Shown: in pieces, positions 31,283-41,899 of the stretch
Numbering within the stretch: position 1 is the first letter of the stretch
Layout: each line of letters opens with the position of its first letter
From: Roseovarius sp. EL26
GTDB taxonomy: Bacteria; Pseudomonadota; Alphaproteobacteria; Rhodobacterales; Rhodobacteraceae
Direction: 5' to 3'
Assembly (NCBI RefSeq): GCF_900327775.1
Contig: NZ_OUMZ01000007.1
Location: forward strand, 979,606 to 1,043,605
Length of the DNA stretch: 64,000 bases
Position numbers and translations under genes: made by a program
The notes under the pieces: generated by a model
What the model was told of the DNA's origin: nothing
Database searches by the model: none
What the model saw: only the letters and a program-made list of their open reading frames with translations

Positions 31283-33630
31283 CAGAAATTCGATCTGACG
31301 GTCAGGTCAAATGTCTGCTCTTCGTCACCGGGTTGGTCGTTGAGTGCACGCGAGAAGTTCATCCGCAGCGGGCCAAAAGGCGATTCCCAGAACACTGAAA
31401 GACCGATTACATGGCGCGCTTCAAAGTCACTTGAATTGACAACGCCAGTTGCGTTCGTTGTATCGATACCCCAGATGGAACCGACATCGTAAAATGCGCC
31501 ACCTGTAATACCATATTCATCAGGCAGGCCCAGCGGGAACTCAGCTTCAAATTTCAAAGCCGCATAAAAATCACCACCCAGATGCTCAGTTCCTTCTATC
31601 GGACCGATGCCATTGGGTTCAAAACCACGGATCACCTGCTGACTAAAGCGGTCAACCGCACGGCTGTTTTGACTATTTAGAAAATGAAGCGCACCACCTT
31701 CCAGCGTGGCCCGAAGCGTGACTTCCTCGGCAAAGGCTAGAGTCTGGCCAACAACCCGAGCTGTGGTTTCAATGAAATCTTGATCACCACCAACGCCATT
31801 GAATTGCTGCCCGAAGGACAGCAAAACACCTGCATTGGGGTTCAAGCCGGTCCGGCGTGTATCATAGGTATAGTTATATCCGATACCGCTGGAAAACAGG
31901 CCATCTCCATTTGTTTCCGCCGCCAGAATACCCGAAGTACCAGTATAGTTACGCATGTCACCATAGCCGAGGCTATAAAACAGACTCAGCCGACCATTTT
32001 CACTGATTGGGAATCCAATACTTGGTGTGAAGTCCGCACTGGTTGTATCAAATAAACTGTTGCGGTCACTGGTTTCAAGCAACGAGGTTGAAATTCCGAA
32101 TTCCAGATCCCGACCTAAAAAGGCCGGTTCCACGAAGTTGAGGCGATAGTTCAGCGTTTCAGCTGACCCCGACACCTGAGCAGACAAACGTTGTCCACGG
32201 CCCAGGAAGTTACGTTCAGAAAAGCCAATACTCAGACCCAAACCATCGTTGGTCGAAAAGCTGGCACCAAAACTGATTGAACCCGTTGTCGTTTCCTCGA
32301 CATCAACGTCAACAATCACCTGATCCGGGCGTGAACCTTCGCGGGCCTCAACATTGACATCCTCAAAGTAATTCAGCACCTCGATCCGATCAGACGCTTC
32401 ACGAATTTGACGTGGATTAAACGGGTCACCTTCGACCACATCGAATTGACGACGGATCACACGATCAAGCGTTGTGGTGTTGCCTTCGATATCGATACGT
32501 TCAACAAAAACGCGCGGTCCTTTGACCAGTGCGAATTCAACATCAAGCGTTAAATCGCGGTCATTGCGGGTGATGCGAGGTTCAACGCGCATAAAGTCAA
32601 CGCCATCCTTGATGCCCTGTCGTTCCATCCGGGCGATCGAGCTTTCGATTAAGGTGGGTGAATAAACAACACCTGAACGCACCTTGAGCGTATCGTCATA
32701 GATCTCCGAATCCAGATTTGGAATTTCACTAACGGTTGTGATCTGACCAAATTTGAATTGCTGACCTTCCTGAATGTTGAATGTCACAAAATATGTATCT
32801 TGCTCACGCGCCAATTCAGCGTTGGTTCCGGTGACCCGGAAATCAACATATCCCCGCGAATTATAAAAATCCCTCAGTACTTGCTTGTCGAATTCCAGAC
32901 GGTCTTCAACAAAGGAATCGCGGCCGATAAAGGCACGCAACAGCCCGGCCTGTTTGCTGCCGATAACGCGGCGCAACCGACGGTCCGAATAGGCACGGTT
33001 CCCGACAAAACTGATGCGCTGCACTTCGATGGCTCCGCCTTCGAACACTTCAAAAACAAGATCCACACGATTGTCACTACGCTTAATAATCTTAGGTGTT
33101 ACACGCGCTGAAGCGCGACCATTTTGCGCATAGGCTTCGGTAATGATGGCCGCATCGCGTTCAGCTTTGGTTGGGCTGAAAACTTGACGGGTCCGGCTTT
33201 CGATGAAGCCAGAAAGGTCGTCATCCTTGAGTTTTTTGTTACCCTCAAAGGCGATCTTATTGATCGTCGGGAATTCTTTAACCTTGATGTTTAGCGTGCT
33301 ACCGCGCGGCTCAAGTTCGACCGCCTCAAACAGTCCACTACCAAGAATGTCCTGATAGGCCTCATTCAACTGGCCTGCAGAAACGGTCTCGCCTTTACTA
33401 ATTCCAGCATAGTTCAGAATCGTATTGGTATCGATCCGCTGATTGCCCTCAACCGCAACGGAATTAAACCGATAAGACTGCGCTTGCGAAACTTGTGGTA
33501 CGGTAAGCGTCGCGATTAAAAACAAAATCGCGATTACTTTTCCAAAAATCTGTGAAAAATGCCCTGCCCGACGTTGTGTCAGACCCTGCCCCCGATGGAA
33601 TTTATGCATTCTTATAACCCAGTAAGACAT
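31282..33630 (-). CDS. bamA: Outer membrane protein assembly factor BamA
   Basis: A 782-residue essential assembly barrel. The signal peptide ends near VSQAQS, followed by about five POTRA domains (residues 50-400, opening YRFNSVAVEGNQRIDTNTIL). A 16-strand barrel contains the VRGF-like loop motif QVIRGFEPNGIGP and ends in phenylalanine (TVRSNF). Methionine 8 (33609) is an alternative start, as no ribosome site clearly favours either. Upstream lies a 307-base gap with a tiny membrane-protein gene, then rseP. Confidence 0.97.
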   Translation of the reverse strand: MSYWVIRMHKFHRGQGLTQRRAGHFSQIFGKVIAILFLIATLTVPQVSQAQSYRFNSVAVEGNQRIDTNTILNYAGISKGETVSAGQLNEAYQDILGSGLFEAVELEPRGSTLNIKVKEFPTINKIAFEGNKKLKDDDLSGFIESRTRQVFSPTKAERDAAIITEAYAQNGRASARVTPKIIKRSDNRVDLVFEVFEGGAIEVQRISFVGNRAYSDRRLRRVIGSKQAGLLRAFIGRDSFVEDRLEFDKQVLRDFYNSRGYVDFRVTGTNAELAREQDTYFVTFNIQEGQQFKFGQITTVSEIPNLDSEIYDDTLKVRSGVVYSPTLIESSIARMERQGIKDGVDFMRVEPRITRNDRDLTLDVEFALVKGPRVFVERIDIEGNTTTLDRVIRRQFDVVEGDPFNPRQIREASDRIEVLNYFEDVNVEAREGSRPDQVIVDVDVEETTTGSISFGASFSTNDGLGLSIGFSERNFLGRGQRLSAQVSGSAETLNYRLNFVEPAFLGRDLEFGISTSLLETSDRNSLFDTTSADFTPSIGFPISENGRLSLFYSLGYGDMRNYTGTSGILAAETNGDGLFSSGIGYNYTYDTRRTGLNPNAGVLLSFGQQFNGVGGDQDFIETTARVVGQTLAFAEEVTLRATLEGGALHFLNSQNSRAVDRFSQQVIRGFEPNGIGPIEGTEHLGGDFYAALKFEAEFPLGLPDEYGITGGAFYDVGSIWGIDTTNATGVVNSSDFEARHVIGLSVFWESPFGPLRMNFSRALNDQPGDEEQTFDLTVRSNF

Positions 33631-33734
33631 CCTATTGGTAAACGTCAGTAAACGGAGTCTGATGCCTTGTCAAAAGACCAATTCAAGGGAGTATCAAACG
33701 GCAGCCAAATGCCGTCGAAATAGCACGGTTTTCG

Positions 33735-33851
33735 TCAGAGCGACCCGACAAATGCACCCACATATAAGGCCACCAAAACAGTCGCCACATAGAGTATTCT
33801 GTCCCAGTTCAAATCGAACAAAAGACCCAATCCATTTGCAACCTGCTTCAT
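33735..33851 (-). CDS. 38-residue single-helix membrane protein
   Basis: Starts MKQVANGLGLLFDLNWDR and continues into one hydrophobic helix (ILYVATVLVALYVGAFVG) ending SL. GTGGGG lies 5-6 bases before the ATG. It sits in the 307-base gap between rseP and bamA on the same strand as both, so it could be part of the envelope operon. The composition is clearly membrane-like rather than random. No family recognised; the rest of the gap (33631-33734 and 33852-33937) shows nothing else. Confidence 0.6.
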   Translation of the reverse strand: MKQVANGLGLLFDLNWDRILYVATVLVALYVGAFVGSL

Positions 33852-33937
33852 AGCAACCCCACTTAATTTGCGAGGATAGTTTAGTAGCTGATTGAGGCAT
33901 TAATCAGTGGCCAATTGCGGCCAAAAAAAGGCATTCC

Positions 33938-35284
33938 TTACGGGCAGAACAGATCGTTCCCAAGGGCAAATACCATCAACCCCAAAACAAACACCAAGCC
34001 AAAGCTCATTAATGCATTAATGATGCGTTCACTTGGGGGGCGTCGAACCACCGCTTCATAAGCGTAAAAGACCAAATGCCCACCATCCAGAATTGGGACC
34101 GGGAACAGATTCATCAACCCAACGGCTGCTGACAGAATAGCGATGAAATTGATAAAGCTGCTTGCGCCTTGGTTTGCCATTGCGCCAGAAACCTGCGCGA
34201 TCCCTAGTGGGCCAGACATATTACAGCTGCTAATCGCTCCAGTGATCATGTGATAGAGGCCAGAAAGTGAGGATTCTATCACAGTCCACAACCGGTTGAC
34301 GCCAGATATCACCGCAGCCCCCGGCCCCGCACCCACGGTTTCCGGCTCAAATGCCAATCCACCTACAATGCCAATCCGCCATTCAGTTTTAAAGCTGCCG
34401 TCGTCTTTGCGTTCATCAGCCCGTTTGGGACTCAGACTTAACTCCAAAATCTCGCCATCACGCCAGATGTCCAGTTTCAACGCCCGCCCGTTTGAACTCT
34501 CTACAACGCCCTTCAATTCGGAAAATGCGGTAACTGCGCTATTGTCAATGCGCGTTATAACATCGCCATTTTCCAATCCGGCCTCATAAGCTGCAGACCG
34601 TGGCGCCAGACCAACAATCACTGGCGGCATTGGGTATGGGCCTACAACGCTTATCGTCTTGCCGTCGCGAATGACGTCGTAATCCAGGGCCTGTTCCAAT
34701 GGCAAGTTCTGAATAAATGCGTCAAAAGCACCACTTTCACCCCACTCTGGAAAATCAAACCCGGCAATGCGAACGATCTGATCACCTGGCTCCAATGTAA
34801 TCTCGGCGACGGGTGACGAGCGTAATTCTCCAACCGAAAAAGGTTCTTTTACTGTGCCCTGCATCATTGCAACGCCGGCAAAAATGATAATAGCAAGTAC
34901 AAAGTTGAAGATCGGCCCCGCCGCAACCGTCGCAGCCCGGGCCCACAAGGGTGCTCCTTGCATCGTTTTGCGGCGCTGTACCGCATCCATTGCCTCAACC
35001 TCATCACTGCTTTGACCGCTGGCCGCAGTGGCATCGCCCAAGAATTTCACATATCCACCAAATGGCAGGGCGGCCAATTGCCATTGTGTGCCATGTTTGT
35101 CGGTCCTGGCAAACAGCACCGGGCCAAATCCCAATGAGAACACCTCGGCTTTGATTCCGCACCAACGCCCAACGATGTAGTGGCCATATTCGTGGATCGC
35201 GACAATCACGGATAGCGCAACAACAAAAGCCAACGCTGTCATAAGAAAGCCGTCAAACTGGGGGATGAAGGATGAAAATTCCAA
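33938..35284 (-). CDS. rseP: Site-2 protease RseP/EcfE
   Basis: A 448-residue intramembrane zinc protease. HEYGH near the N-terminus is the HExxH motif, and NLFPVPILDGGHLVF near the C-terminus is the second active-site segment. A PDZ domain lies between (IVGLAPRSAAYEAGLENGDVITRI). It cleaves anti-sigma factors within the membrane. The gene sits between dxr and the bamA block, its usual place. Confidence 0.96.
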   Translation of the reverse strand: MEFSSFIPQFDGFLMTALAFVVALSVIVAIHEYGHYIVGRWCGIKAEVFSLGFGPVLFARTDKHGTQWQLAALPFGGYVKFLGDATAASGQSSDEVEAMDAVQRRKTMQGAPLWARAATVAAGPIFNFVLAIIIFAGVAMMQGTVKEPFSVGELRSSPVAEITLEPGDQIVRIAGFDFPEWGESGAFDAFIQNLPLEQALDYDVIRDGKTISVVGPYPMPPVIVGLAPRSAAYEAGLENGDVITRIDNSAVTAFSELKGVVESSNGRALKLDIWRDGEILELSLSPKRADERKDDGSFKTEWRIGIVGGLAFEPETVGAGPGAAVISGVNRLWTVIESSLSGLYHMITGAISSCNMSGPLGIAQVSGAMANQGASSFINFIAILSAAVGLMNLFPVPILDGGHLVFYAYEAVVRRPPSERIINALMSFGLVFVLGLMVFALGNDLFCP

Positions 35285-35285
35285 C

Positions 35286-36476
35286 TTAACCTCGTATCAC
35301 TAGTTTTAGGTCGCCATGAACAACAAGCGCATCAATGGCTTCGCGCGCAATCAAATCAATGTGCTGTACGTTATCTAAGGTCACATCGACGTCGATCAAA
35401 TCAGTTGTCGCACAAAGGTCATCAAGAACCGTTTCAACAACTGAGCTCATATCGCAAAATCCAATCTGCCCTGCAATGAAGTAGTCTAGCGCACGCTCTT
35501 TTGCCGCATTAAACACAGTTCCACTTAACCCGCCTTGCTCCATAACCACACGAGCTAAACGTAAAGCGGGATATTTTTGCAGATTTGGAGACTGAAAGTT
35601 CAACTGACCTTGTGAGGCCAGATCCAACATTTCAACGGGCAAAGGTCTCCGATGCGGCCAATTCAACGCATACCCAATGGCATGTCGCATGTCGGGTGCC
35701 CCGACGTGGGCCATCAGCGCACCATCGCAAAACCCGACAAAGGCATGCACAAGGGATTCAGGGTGAACCAATACCTCGATTTGATCAGATCTTAGGTCAA
35801 AAAATTCTTTTGCTTCAATAACCTCTAAGGCTTTATTGAACATAGAAGCACTGTCTATCGTGATCCTTGCCCCCATCGACCAATTTGGGTGTTTCATCGC
35901 TTGTGCGGCTGTGGCCTCCGCCAGTTGCTCAAGCGGCCAATCGCGAAATGCCCCACCGCTTGCAGTCAAAATAACGCGTTTAACCGTTTTGATATCTTCG
36001 CCATTCAGCGCCTGAAACACGGCCGAATGTTCACTATCCACTGGGAGGATCCGCGCCTGATGTTTCTTTGCGGTTTGCATCAAAAGCGGCCCGGCGGTTA
36101 CAAGCGATTCCTTGTTGGCCAGCGCCAATGTCGCGCCCTGCTCAAGTGCGACCAAACCCGGTTTCAGACCTGCGGCACCGACGATAGCAGACATCACCCA
36201 ATCTGCCGGGCGGTTGGCCGCCTCAGCCAAGGCAATTGCTCCAGCTGCAACCTCAATACCGGTTCCTGCCAGCGCCGCGCGCAATTCTGGCAGCTTGTCG
36301 CCATATGCCGTCACCGCAAGTTGCGCTTTCAGCTCGATGGCATCTGCGGCCAGTTGCGCAATATTCGCGCCACCGGTCAGGGCAACAATATCATAAAGCT
36401 CTTTTTCACGCCGGATCAGATCTATCGTGCTTTGCCCGATGGATCCGGTTGCACCAAAAATGGAGATGCGTCTCAT
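35286..36476 (-). CDS. dxr: 1-deoxy-D-xylulose 5-phosphate reductoisomerase
   Basis: Second step of the MEP isoprenoid pathway. The 396-residue protein opens MRRISIFGATGSIGQSTIDL (NADPH site). It carries metal ligands in LPVDSEHSAVFQ and the substrate loop TASGGAFRDWP. The ATG at 36476 overlaps the cdsA stop (ATGA) and has GGGGG just upstream; an earlier start at 36509 would add 11 residues inside cdsA and is less likely. Confidence 0.97.
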   Translation of the reverse strand: MRRISIFGATGSIGQSTIDLIRREKELYDIVALTGGANIAQLAADAIELKAQLAVTAYGDKLPELRAALAGTGIEVAAGAIALAEAANRPADWVMSAIVGAAGLKPGLVALEQGATLALANKESLVTAGPLLMQTAKKHQARILPVDSEHSAVFQALNGEDIKTVKRVILTASGGAFRDWPLEQLAEATAAQAMKHPNWSMGARITIDSASMFNKALEVIEAKEFFDLRSDQIEVLVHPESLVHAFVGFCDGALMAHVGAPDMRHAIGYALNWPHRRPLPVEMLDLASQGQLNFQSPNLQKYPALRLARVVMEQGGLSGTVFNAAKERALDYFIAGQIGFCDMSSVVETVLDDLCATTDLIDVDVTLDNVQHIDLIAREAIDALVVHGDLKLVIRG

Positions 36477-37255
36477 GACGCCCCCGAGCTCAACAACCCG
36501 ATCACCCAAAACAACGCAAACACAACAGAAGCACCCATCATGCCGTCAAAACGGTCCAGAAAACCACCATGACCTGGGATCAGGTTCGAGCTGTCTTTGA
36601 CACCCATCCGCCGTTTAATCGCGCTTTCAGCAATATCGCCCATCTGGCTGCTGAAGCTTAGAACGACCGATACCACCACAAGTCCAAAGCCGGTTCCGGT
36701 CGGCCCGATGAATATTACCCCGACAATGGCCGATACGGCCCAGCCCGCAACCGTTCCAGACCAGGTCTTTTTCGGGCTGATAGCAGGCCAGAATTTTGGC
36801 CCACCCAAAATGCGACCGGCGAAATATCCAGCTATGTCAGTTCCAATCACAATCAAAACCAACCACAGCATCCACGTCAGTGCCGCCTCGTGCCGTAAAA
36901 GAATGAAACCAAAGCAAGCCAACAACACCCACAAGCTAAAACCTATGAATACACCTTTGTCGCGCTCTATATGAGCGGCAGATACAAAGACAGCCGCACC
37001 CAGAATAGGAAGTACAAGAATGGATGGTAAAAGTGCTGACAAAAACACGGCAAAACCACAAAGCACCCCATGCGAGATCGCCTTGGGCGCCATAAACATC
37101 CGCATCACTTCCCAGGTCATTGCGCCAGCGATCATCGCAATCGCCAACGTAAACAGCCAGCCGCCCGTCAAGATGACAATCAATCCAATGGAGGCCATCA
37201 CAAGAGCCGAGATAACCCGCGGCATCAGATCAGACCATTGTGCATTTCCAGACAT
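36473..37255 (-). CDS. cdsA: Phosphatidate cytidylyltransferase
   Basis: Makes CDP-diacylglycerol, precursor of all phospholipids. The 260-residue protein has about eight membrane segments. The CDS signature spans ISPKKTWSGTVAGW and the C-terminal SQMGDIAESAIKRRMGVKDS ... GHGGFLDRFDG. It overlaps uppS by one base and dxr by four. Confidence 0.97.
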   Translation of the reverse strand: MSGNAQWSDLMPRVISALVMASIGLIVILTGGWLFTLAIAMIAGAMTWEVMRMFMAPKAISHGVLCGFAVFLSALLPSILVLPILGAAVFVSAAHIERDKGVFIGFSLWVLLACFGFILLRHEAALTWMLWLVLIVIGTDIAGYFAGRILGGPKFWPAISPKKTWSGTVAGWAVSAIVGVIFIGPTGTGFGLVVVSVVLSFSSQMGDIAESAIKRRMGVKDSSNLIPGHGGFLDRFDGMMGASVVFALFWVIGLLSSGAS

Positions 37256-37974
37256 CAGGACACGGCTCCAAACCGGCGTTCACGTGCGCCATAAGAGGCT
37301 AGGATCTTTGCAAATATTTCTTCGGTGAAATCAGGCCAGAGCGTCTCTACGAACTCGTATTCTGAATAAGCCGACTGCCACAGCAGAAAATTGGAAATCC
37401 TTGCCTCACCACTTGTACGGATTACCAGATCCGGATCAGGTAATACATGGGTATCCAAATATTTTGGCAACGTCTCTTCATTGACGTCATTCGGGTCAAG
37501 CCGTCCGGCGGCGACATCTTGCGCTAAACGCTTTGTCGCACGAGAGACCTCATCCCGTCCCCCGTAATTGAGTGCAACCGTCAAATGGATGCCATCGCAC
37601 CCTTTGGTCAGCTCTTCGGCCTCATCCATTAATATCTGAAGTTTACGATCTAGACGTAACCGATCACCAATAAAACGGACCCGGACGTTTGATTTCACAA
37701 ACTCCTGCATCTCTGATACAATATAGCGGTGGAACAGTTTCATCAGACCAGCAACCTCGGTCTGTGTGCGCTTCCAGTTTTCTGTCGAAAAGGCAAATAT
37801 TGTCAGGTACTTAACGCCCAGTTTCGGGCAAGACTTGACAACATCGCGGACCCGACGCGCACCGGCGTGGTGACCAAACAGGCGCGGACGGCCCCGGGCC
37901 TGCGCCCAACGACCGTTGCCATCCATGATGATCGCGACATGGTTCGGCCCTCGTCCATTAATATCTGTGGCCAT
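37255..37974 (-). CDS. uppS: Undecaprenyl pyrophosphate synthase (cis-prenyltransferase)
   Basis: A 239-residue enzyme making the C55 lipid carrier for peptidoglycan and polysaccharides. Motifs: HVAIIMDGNGRWAQARG with the catalytic Asp, FSTENWKR, and the C-terminal DLVIRTSGEARISNFLLWQ. Sits between frr and cdsA in the standard order. Confidence 0.97.
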   Translation of the reverse strand: MATDINGRGPNHVAIIMDGNGRWAQARGRPRLFGHHAGARRVRDVVKSCPKLGVKYLTIFAFSTENWKRTQTEVAGLMKLFHRYIVSEMQEFVKSNVRVRFIGDRLRLDRKLQILMDEAEELTKGCDGIHLTVALNYGGRDEVSRATKRLAQDVAAGRLDPNDVNEETLPKYLDTHVLPDPDLVIRTSGEARISNFLLWQSAYSEYEFVETLWPDFTEEIFAKILASYGARERRFGAVS

Positions 37975-37991
37975 GCCGCGCCCTCCGGTCC

Positions 37992-38555
37992 TTAGACCTG
38001 CATGATTTCGGCTTGCTTATTTTCAAGCGCGTCATCAACAGCCTTAATAAAGGCATCCGTCAGTTCCTGCACCTCGGTTTCCCAGAACTTCTGGTCATCT
38101 TCTGACATACCGTCGGCCTTGGCCTTCTTAATCTGATCCATACCATCTCGACGCACGTTCCGAACCGCCACACGGCCGTTTTCGGCATATTGCGAAGCAA
38201 CCTTGGTCAATTCACGGCGACGTTCTTCGTTGAGTTCAGGAATTGGAAGCATGATAATTGTGCCGTTGAGTTGAGGGTTGATCCCTAATCCACTCTCACG
38301 GATAGCTTTCTCAACTTTTCCGACCAGTGATTTATCCCAGACATTTACTGTCACCATACGCGGTTCCGGTACATTTACAGTACCCACCTGATTGATCGGC
38401 GTTGGTGAACCGTATGCATCAACCATGATCGGCTCCAGCATGCTGGCCGACGCACGCCCCGTGCGCAATGATGCAAACTCTGTCCGCAAGGACGCAATCG
38501 CGCCTTCCATGCGGCGTTCAATATCGCCGGTGTCCAGTTCGAAATCATCTGCCAT
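37992..38555 (-). CDS. frr: Ribosome recycling factor
   Basis: A 187-residue two-domain protein with [17 protein letters not shown] at the long helix of domain [23 protein letters not shown] in domain II, and a helical C-terminus. Splits post-termination ribosomes with EF-G. Lies 47 bases after pyrH. Confidence 0.98.
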   Translation of the reverse strand: MADDFELDTGDIERRMEGAIASLRTEFASLRTGRASASMLEPIMVDAYGSPTPINQVGTVNVPEPRMVTVNVWDKSLVGKVEKAIRESGLGINPQLNGTIIMLPIPELNEERRRELTKVASQYAENGRVAVRNVRRDGMDQIKKAKADGMSEDDQKFWETEVQELTDAFIKAVDDALENKQAEIMQV

Positions 38556-38602
38556 GTTACTTATCCTTCTTGCACCTGCCTGTTGGTACAGGTTCTTTAA
38601 CG

Positions 38603-39340
38603 TTAGCCGTGTACTGTTGTATAGGTGCCGCTACCATCCAAAATACTGCGGAACCCGCCCGCTTGATCCAGGCTAAAGACGATAATCGGCAAGTTGTTGT
38701 CACGTGCCAAGGCAATCGCGCTGGCATCCATTACTTTCAGATGCTTGGCCAGCACCTCGTCATAGCTCACTCGGTCATAGCGTTTTGCATCATCATTTCC
38801 GACTGGATCTTTGTCATAGACACCGTCAACCTTGGTCCCTTTGAAGATCGCCTCGCAGGCCATTTCATTGGCCCGCAACGTTGCGGCGGTATCCGTTGTG
38901 AAATAAGGGTTCCCGGTGCCTGCGGCAAAGATGCAAACCCGCTTTTTCTCTAGGTGGCGCACCGCGCGGCGGCGAATGTAAGGCTCGGCCACTTCATCCA
39001 TGCGAATGGCCGAGATCACCCGGCAGAAAACACCCAGTTTCTCCAGCGCGCTTTGCATCGCCAGCGCATTCATCACCGTGGCCAACATGCCCATATAGTC
39101 CGCAGTCGTGCGTTCCATACCTTGCGCGCTGCCAGACAACCCGCGAAAAACATTACCGCCACCAATGACCATGCAGATCTCAACCCCAAGGTCATGAACG
39201 ATCTTCACTTCGCGGGCGATTCTTTCAACCGTTGGCGGGTGCAGGCCAAACCCCTGATCCCCCATCAATGCCTCGCCTGAAATTTTAAGCATAACACGAT
39301 TATACTTGGAGGCAGAAGAATCGGCATCGGACATGGGCAT
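38603..39340 (-). CDS. pyrH: Uridylate kinase
   Basis: A 245-residue UMP kinase of the amino-acid kinase fold: [17 protein letters not shown] (phosphate loop), [11 protein letters not shown], and the C-terminal TTVHG. First gene of the long minus-strand envelope run, divergent from miaA. The expected rpsB-tsf pair is not in the window. Confidence 0.98.
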   Translation of the reverse strand: MPMSDADSSASKYNRVMLKISGEALMGDQGFGLHPPTVERIAREVKIVHDLGVEICMVIGGGNVFRGLSGSAQGMERTTADYMGMLATVMNALAMQSALEKLGVFCRVISAIRMDEVAEPYIRRRAVRHLEKKRVCIFAAGTGNPYFTTDTAATLRANEMACEAIFKGTKVDGVYDKDPVGNDDAKRYDRVSYDEVLAKHLKVMDASAIALARDNNLPIIVFSLDQAGGFRSILDGSGTYTTVHG

Positions 39341-39481
39341 CGCTCCGCAATGGTGATTTGGCTAATTTCGTGCAAAATGTCGGAAATCGCGCCGGGGTTC
39401 AATCGCAGAGTCGGTAAATGCACTCAAAATGCATAAAACAATCTCGCATATCGCGATATTCTCACCTATTGGATAGGATCG

Positions 39482-40363
39482 ATGATAGATATTGCTGCCC
39501 TTCCCACAGATCGTCCGATCCTGATTGCGGGCCCGACGGCTTCGGGCAAGTCCGCCCTTGCGTTGCGCATTGCGCAAAAGCAAGGCGGCGTTATCGTGAA
39601 TGCTGATGCTATTCAGGTTTTTGAAAACTGGCGGATTTTGACTGCACGTCCATCGATCGAAGATGAACATCAAGTTCCGCATTTGCTCTATGGTCATGTG
39701 CCTTATGATGCACCCTATTCCGTTGGCCATTGGCTACGCGAAGTAGCTTCGCTGCTCGAAAGTGGGCCGCGCCCCATTATCATAGGCGGGACAGGCTTGT
39801 ACTTCACTGCGCTGACACAAGGCCTCGCTGAAATCCCGCCTACCCCGGATGATATCCGCCATACAGCGACCGCAAAGCTTGAAAGCGAAGGTATTACCGC
39901 GTTGCTCGCCGATCTGGATCAAGACACAATAGCCCGAATTGACACTCTTAACCCCATGCGGGTTCAACGCGCATGGGAAGTACAGCGCACCACTGGGTGC
40001 AGTCTTGCCAACTGGCATGACAATACACCACCACCACTTTTGCCGCTTTCCCGCGCAACCGGCCTTGTGGTCGAAGTTGAAAAAGAATGGCTAAACAATC
40101 GGATTAAAAAAAGATTTGACTTGATGTTGGATGGCGGTGCGCTTGATGAAGCGCGCCAAAATCTACATTATTGGGACCCGACGCACCTATCTTCAAAGGC
40201 AATTGGAGCACCGGAATTGATTGCCCATCTGAAGGGTGAAATTACATTGGATCAGACACGTGATCTGGCAACCATCGCAACCCGGCAATATGCGAAACGA
40301 CAACGAACTTGGTTTCGCGCACGGATGAAGGATTGGGAAAAAATCCCAGCCGAATCACTTTAA
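39482..40363 (+). CDS. miaA: tRNA dimethylallyltransferase
   Basis: A 293-residue enzyme adding the isopentenyl group to A37 of UNN-reading tRNAs. The P-loop is [25 protein letters not shown] [12 protein letters not shown] and the C-terminal [20 protein letters not shown] are family hallmarks. GGATAGGATCG precedes the ATG. Divergent from pyrH and convergent with the lytic transglycosylase gene. Confidence 0.96.
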   Translation: MIDIAALPTDRPILIAGPTASGKSALALRIAQKQGGVIVNADAIQVFENWRILTARPSIEDEHQVPHLLYGHVPYDAPYSVGHWLREVASLLESGPRPIIIGGTGLYFTALTQGLAEIPPTPDDIRHTATAKLESEGITALLADLDQDTIARIDTLNPMRVQRAWEVQRTTGCSLANWHDNTPPPLLPLSRATGLVVEVEKEWLNNRIKKRFDLMLDGGALDEARQNLHYWDPTHLSSKAIGAPELIAHLKGEITLDQTRDLATIATRQYAKRQRTWFRARMKDWEKIPAESL

Positions 40364-40374
40364 TTTAGTTGGCT

Positions 40375-40419
40375 AATCTGTTGATATAAAGTCAATATTA
40401 CAAAAATATTGATCAGATT
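40375..40419. repeat. Nested inverted repeat between miaA and the transglycosylase gene
   Basis: TCAATATT (40392-40399) pairs with AATATTGA (40405-40412), and AATCTG (40375-40380) with CAGATT (40414-40419) outside it. It lies between two convergent stops, so it may act as a weak bidirectional terminator; no long T tail is present. Confidence 0.5.
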
Positions 40420-41015
40420 TAACCGCCCCAAATAACCTTCACGTAATTTCGGGTTTCTTTATAAGGCGGCACTCCGCCGTATTTCTTGACCGCCTGAGGC
40501 CCTGCATTGTAGGCCGCCAGTGCCAACCGCCAAGATTTGAATTCACGATATTGTTCTGCCAAATAGCGCGCCCCACCATCCAGATTCTCATATGGATCAT
40601 GCGGGTTCACACCCAAATACCGTGCAGTACTGGGGATCAACTGCGCCAGACCAATCGCTCCCTTGTGTGACTTGGCCCTTGGGTTCCAACCCGATTCTTG
40701 TTGCACCAGCCGTAAAAACAAGTCCTGCGGGATACCATGGCGTTGCGCTGCATCCCGCGCCATGCCCAGATAACGGCCTTTGTATTTGCCTTTATAGCCA
40801 CGCACCAAACCTTCATCGCCCCATTTCGTCGGGGTTCGTACTTTCTGCGGCTTAAGACGGACCGAGCTATTATATTGTTGCTTGGCCCGGGTATCGAGCA
40901 CACCAGTCTGGGACTTAAACAACTTATTGCGGTTTTTGCTCGACAGAACGTCCGCCGCCCCCACGCTTGGGAGCAGCAAGCCCAAAGCCATTGCTGCAAT
41001 AGTTAACGAACGCAT
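40419..41015 (-). CDS. Lytic transglycosylase (SLT domain)
   Basis: A 198-residue periplasmic muramidase. The ATG at 41015 gives a clean signal peptide ([21 protein letters not shown]). The SLT domain occupies the C-terminal 120 residues, with catalytic Glu in [13 protein letters not shown] and the supporting [20 protein letters not shown] and AYNAGPQAV motifs. It cleaves peptidoglycan to anhydromuropeptides. An upstream start at 41066 would spoil the signal peptide. Its specific job (turnover or secretion-system support) is unknown. Confidence 0.92.
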   Translation of the reverse strand: MRSLTIAAMALGLLLPSVGAADVLSSKNRNKLFKSQTGVLDTRAKQQYNSSVRLKPQKVRTPTKWGDEGLVRGYKGKYKGRYLGMARDAAQRHGIPQDLFLRLVQQESGWNPRAKSHKGAIGLAQLIPSTARYLGVNPHDPYENLDGGARYLAEQYREFKSWRLALAAYNAGPQAVKKYGGVPPYKETRNYVKVIWGG

Positions 41016-41202
41016 ACCTGTCACCGCCACCCTAAATTTTGGCAAACTATAAATTGTTTCATTCAAATATCCAGCAAGATGCGCATCTTCGGCAAATTCC
41101 TGCGGTCAAATGGCCCAATATTTACAATTTTAATCTTTCCTTCATGCCCGTAGAGTGTTGTAAGCCACAGATAACGAAAATGACAATCGCAAGGAGGTCG
41201 CA

Positions 41203-41718
41203 ATGGCCGGTTCCGTCAACAAGGTAATCCTCATCGGCAATCTGGGTCGCGACCCCGAAGTGCGTACGTTCCAAAACGGTGGGAAAGTCTGCAACATTCG
41301 TATTGCGACGTCGGAAAACTGGAAAGATCGTAACACCGGTGAACGACGCGAACGCACCGAATGGCACTCTGTCGCGATTTTCAACGAAGGTCTTGTCCGT
41401 GTGGCTGAGCAATACTTGCGCAAAGGCTCCAAGGTCTACATCGAAGGCCAGCTGCAAACCCGCAAATGGCAAGATCAGAGCGGCAATGACCGCTATAGCA
41501 CCGAAGTGGTGCTTCAAGGCTTTGGCAGCACTTTGACCATGCTGGATGGTCGCGGCGAAGGTGGTGGCGGTGGTGGTGGCCAAGGCGGCGGCTATGGCGG
41601 CGGATACGGTGGCGGTGGCCAAGGTGGCGGCTACGACTCTGGCCCATCCCAAGGCGGCCAGAGCAGCCAAGGTGGCGGCGGTGGACGTCAGGATTACGAC
41701 GACGAAATCCCGTTCTAA
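41203..41718 (+). CDS. ssb: Single-stranded DNA-binding protein
   Basis: A 171-residue SSB: OB fold in residues 1-115 ([18 protein letters not shown]), a Gly/Gln-rich flexible linker (about 116-160) and the acidic tip DDEIPF that recruits repair proteins. AAGGAGG sits before the ATG. No GTTC-N7-GTTC box was seen in the upstream 130 bases. Confidence 0.98.
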   Translation: MAGSVNKVILIGNLGRDPEVRTFQNGGKVCNIRIATSENWKDRNTGERRERTEWHSVAIFNEGLVRVAEQYLRKGSKVYIEGQLQTRKWQDQSGNDRYSTEVVLQGFGSTLTMLDGRGEGGGGGGGQGGGYGGGYGGGGQGGGYDSGPSQGGQSSQGGGGGRQDYDDEIPF

Positions 41719-41742
41719 GTCTCAAACGATACCGACAACAAC

Positions 41743-41776
41743 AACGGCCGCCAAAGAGTGGCCGTTTCTGTTTTTT
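41743..41776 (+). terminator. Terminator of ssb
   Basis: AACGGCC (41743-41749) and GGCCGTT (41760-41766) form a 7-bp stem with a 10-base loop, followed by TCTG and six T residues. Confidence 0.88.
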
Positions 41777-41899
41777 GCCCCATGCTGATATAAAGGCCAT
41801 CAGTCCACGCAAAGCCGCCATGCATCAAGAATTGCCTCTGGCCTTTTCGTGCCTGCCCGTATAGGGCGCGGGGAAACTCAAATCAGGAAAGCTTTTCAG

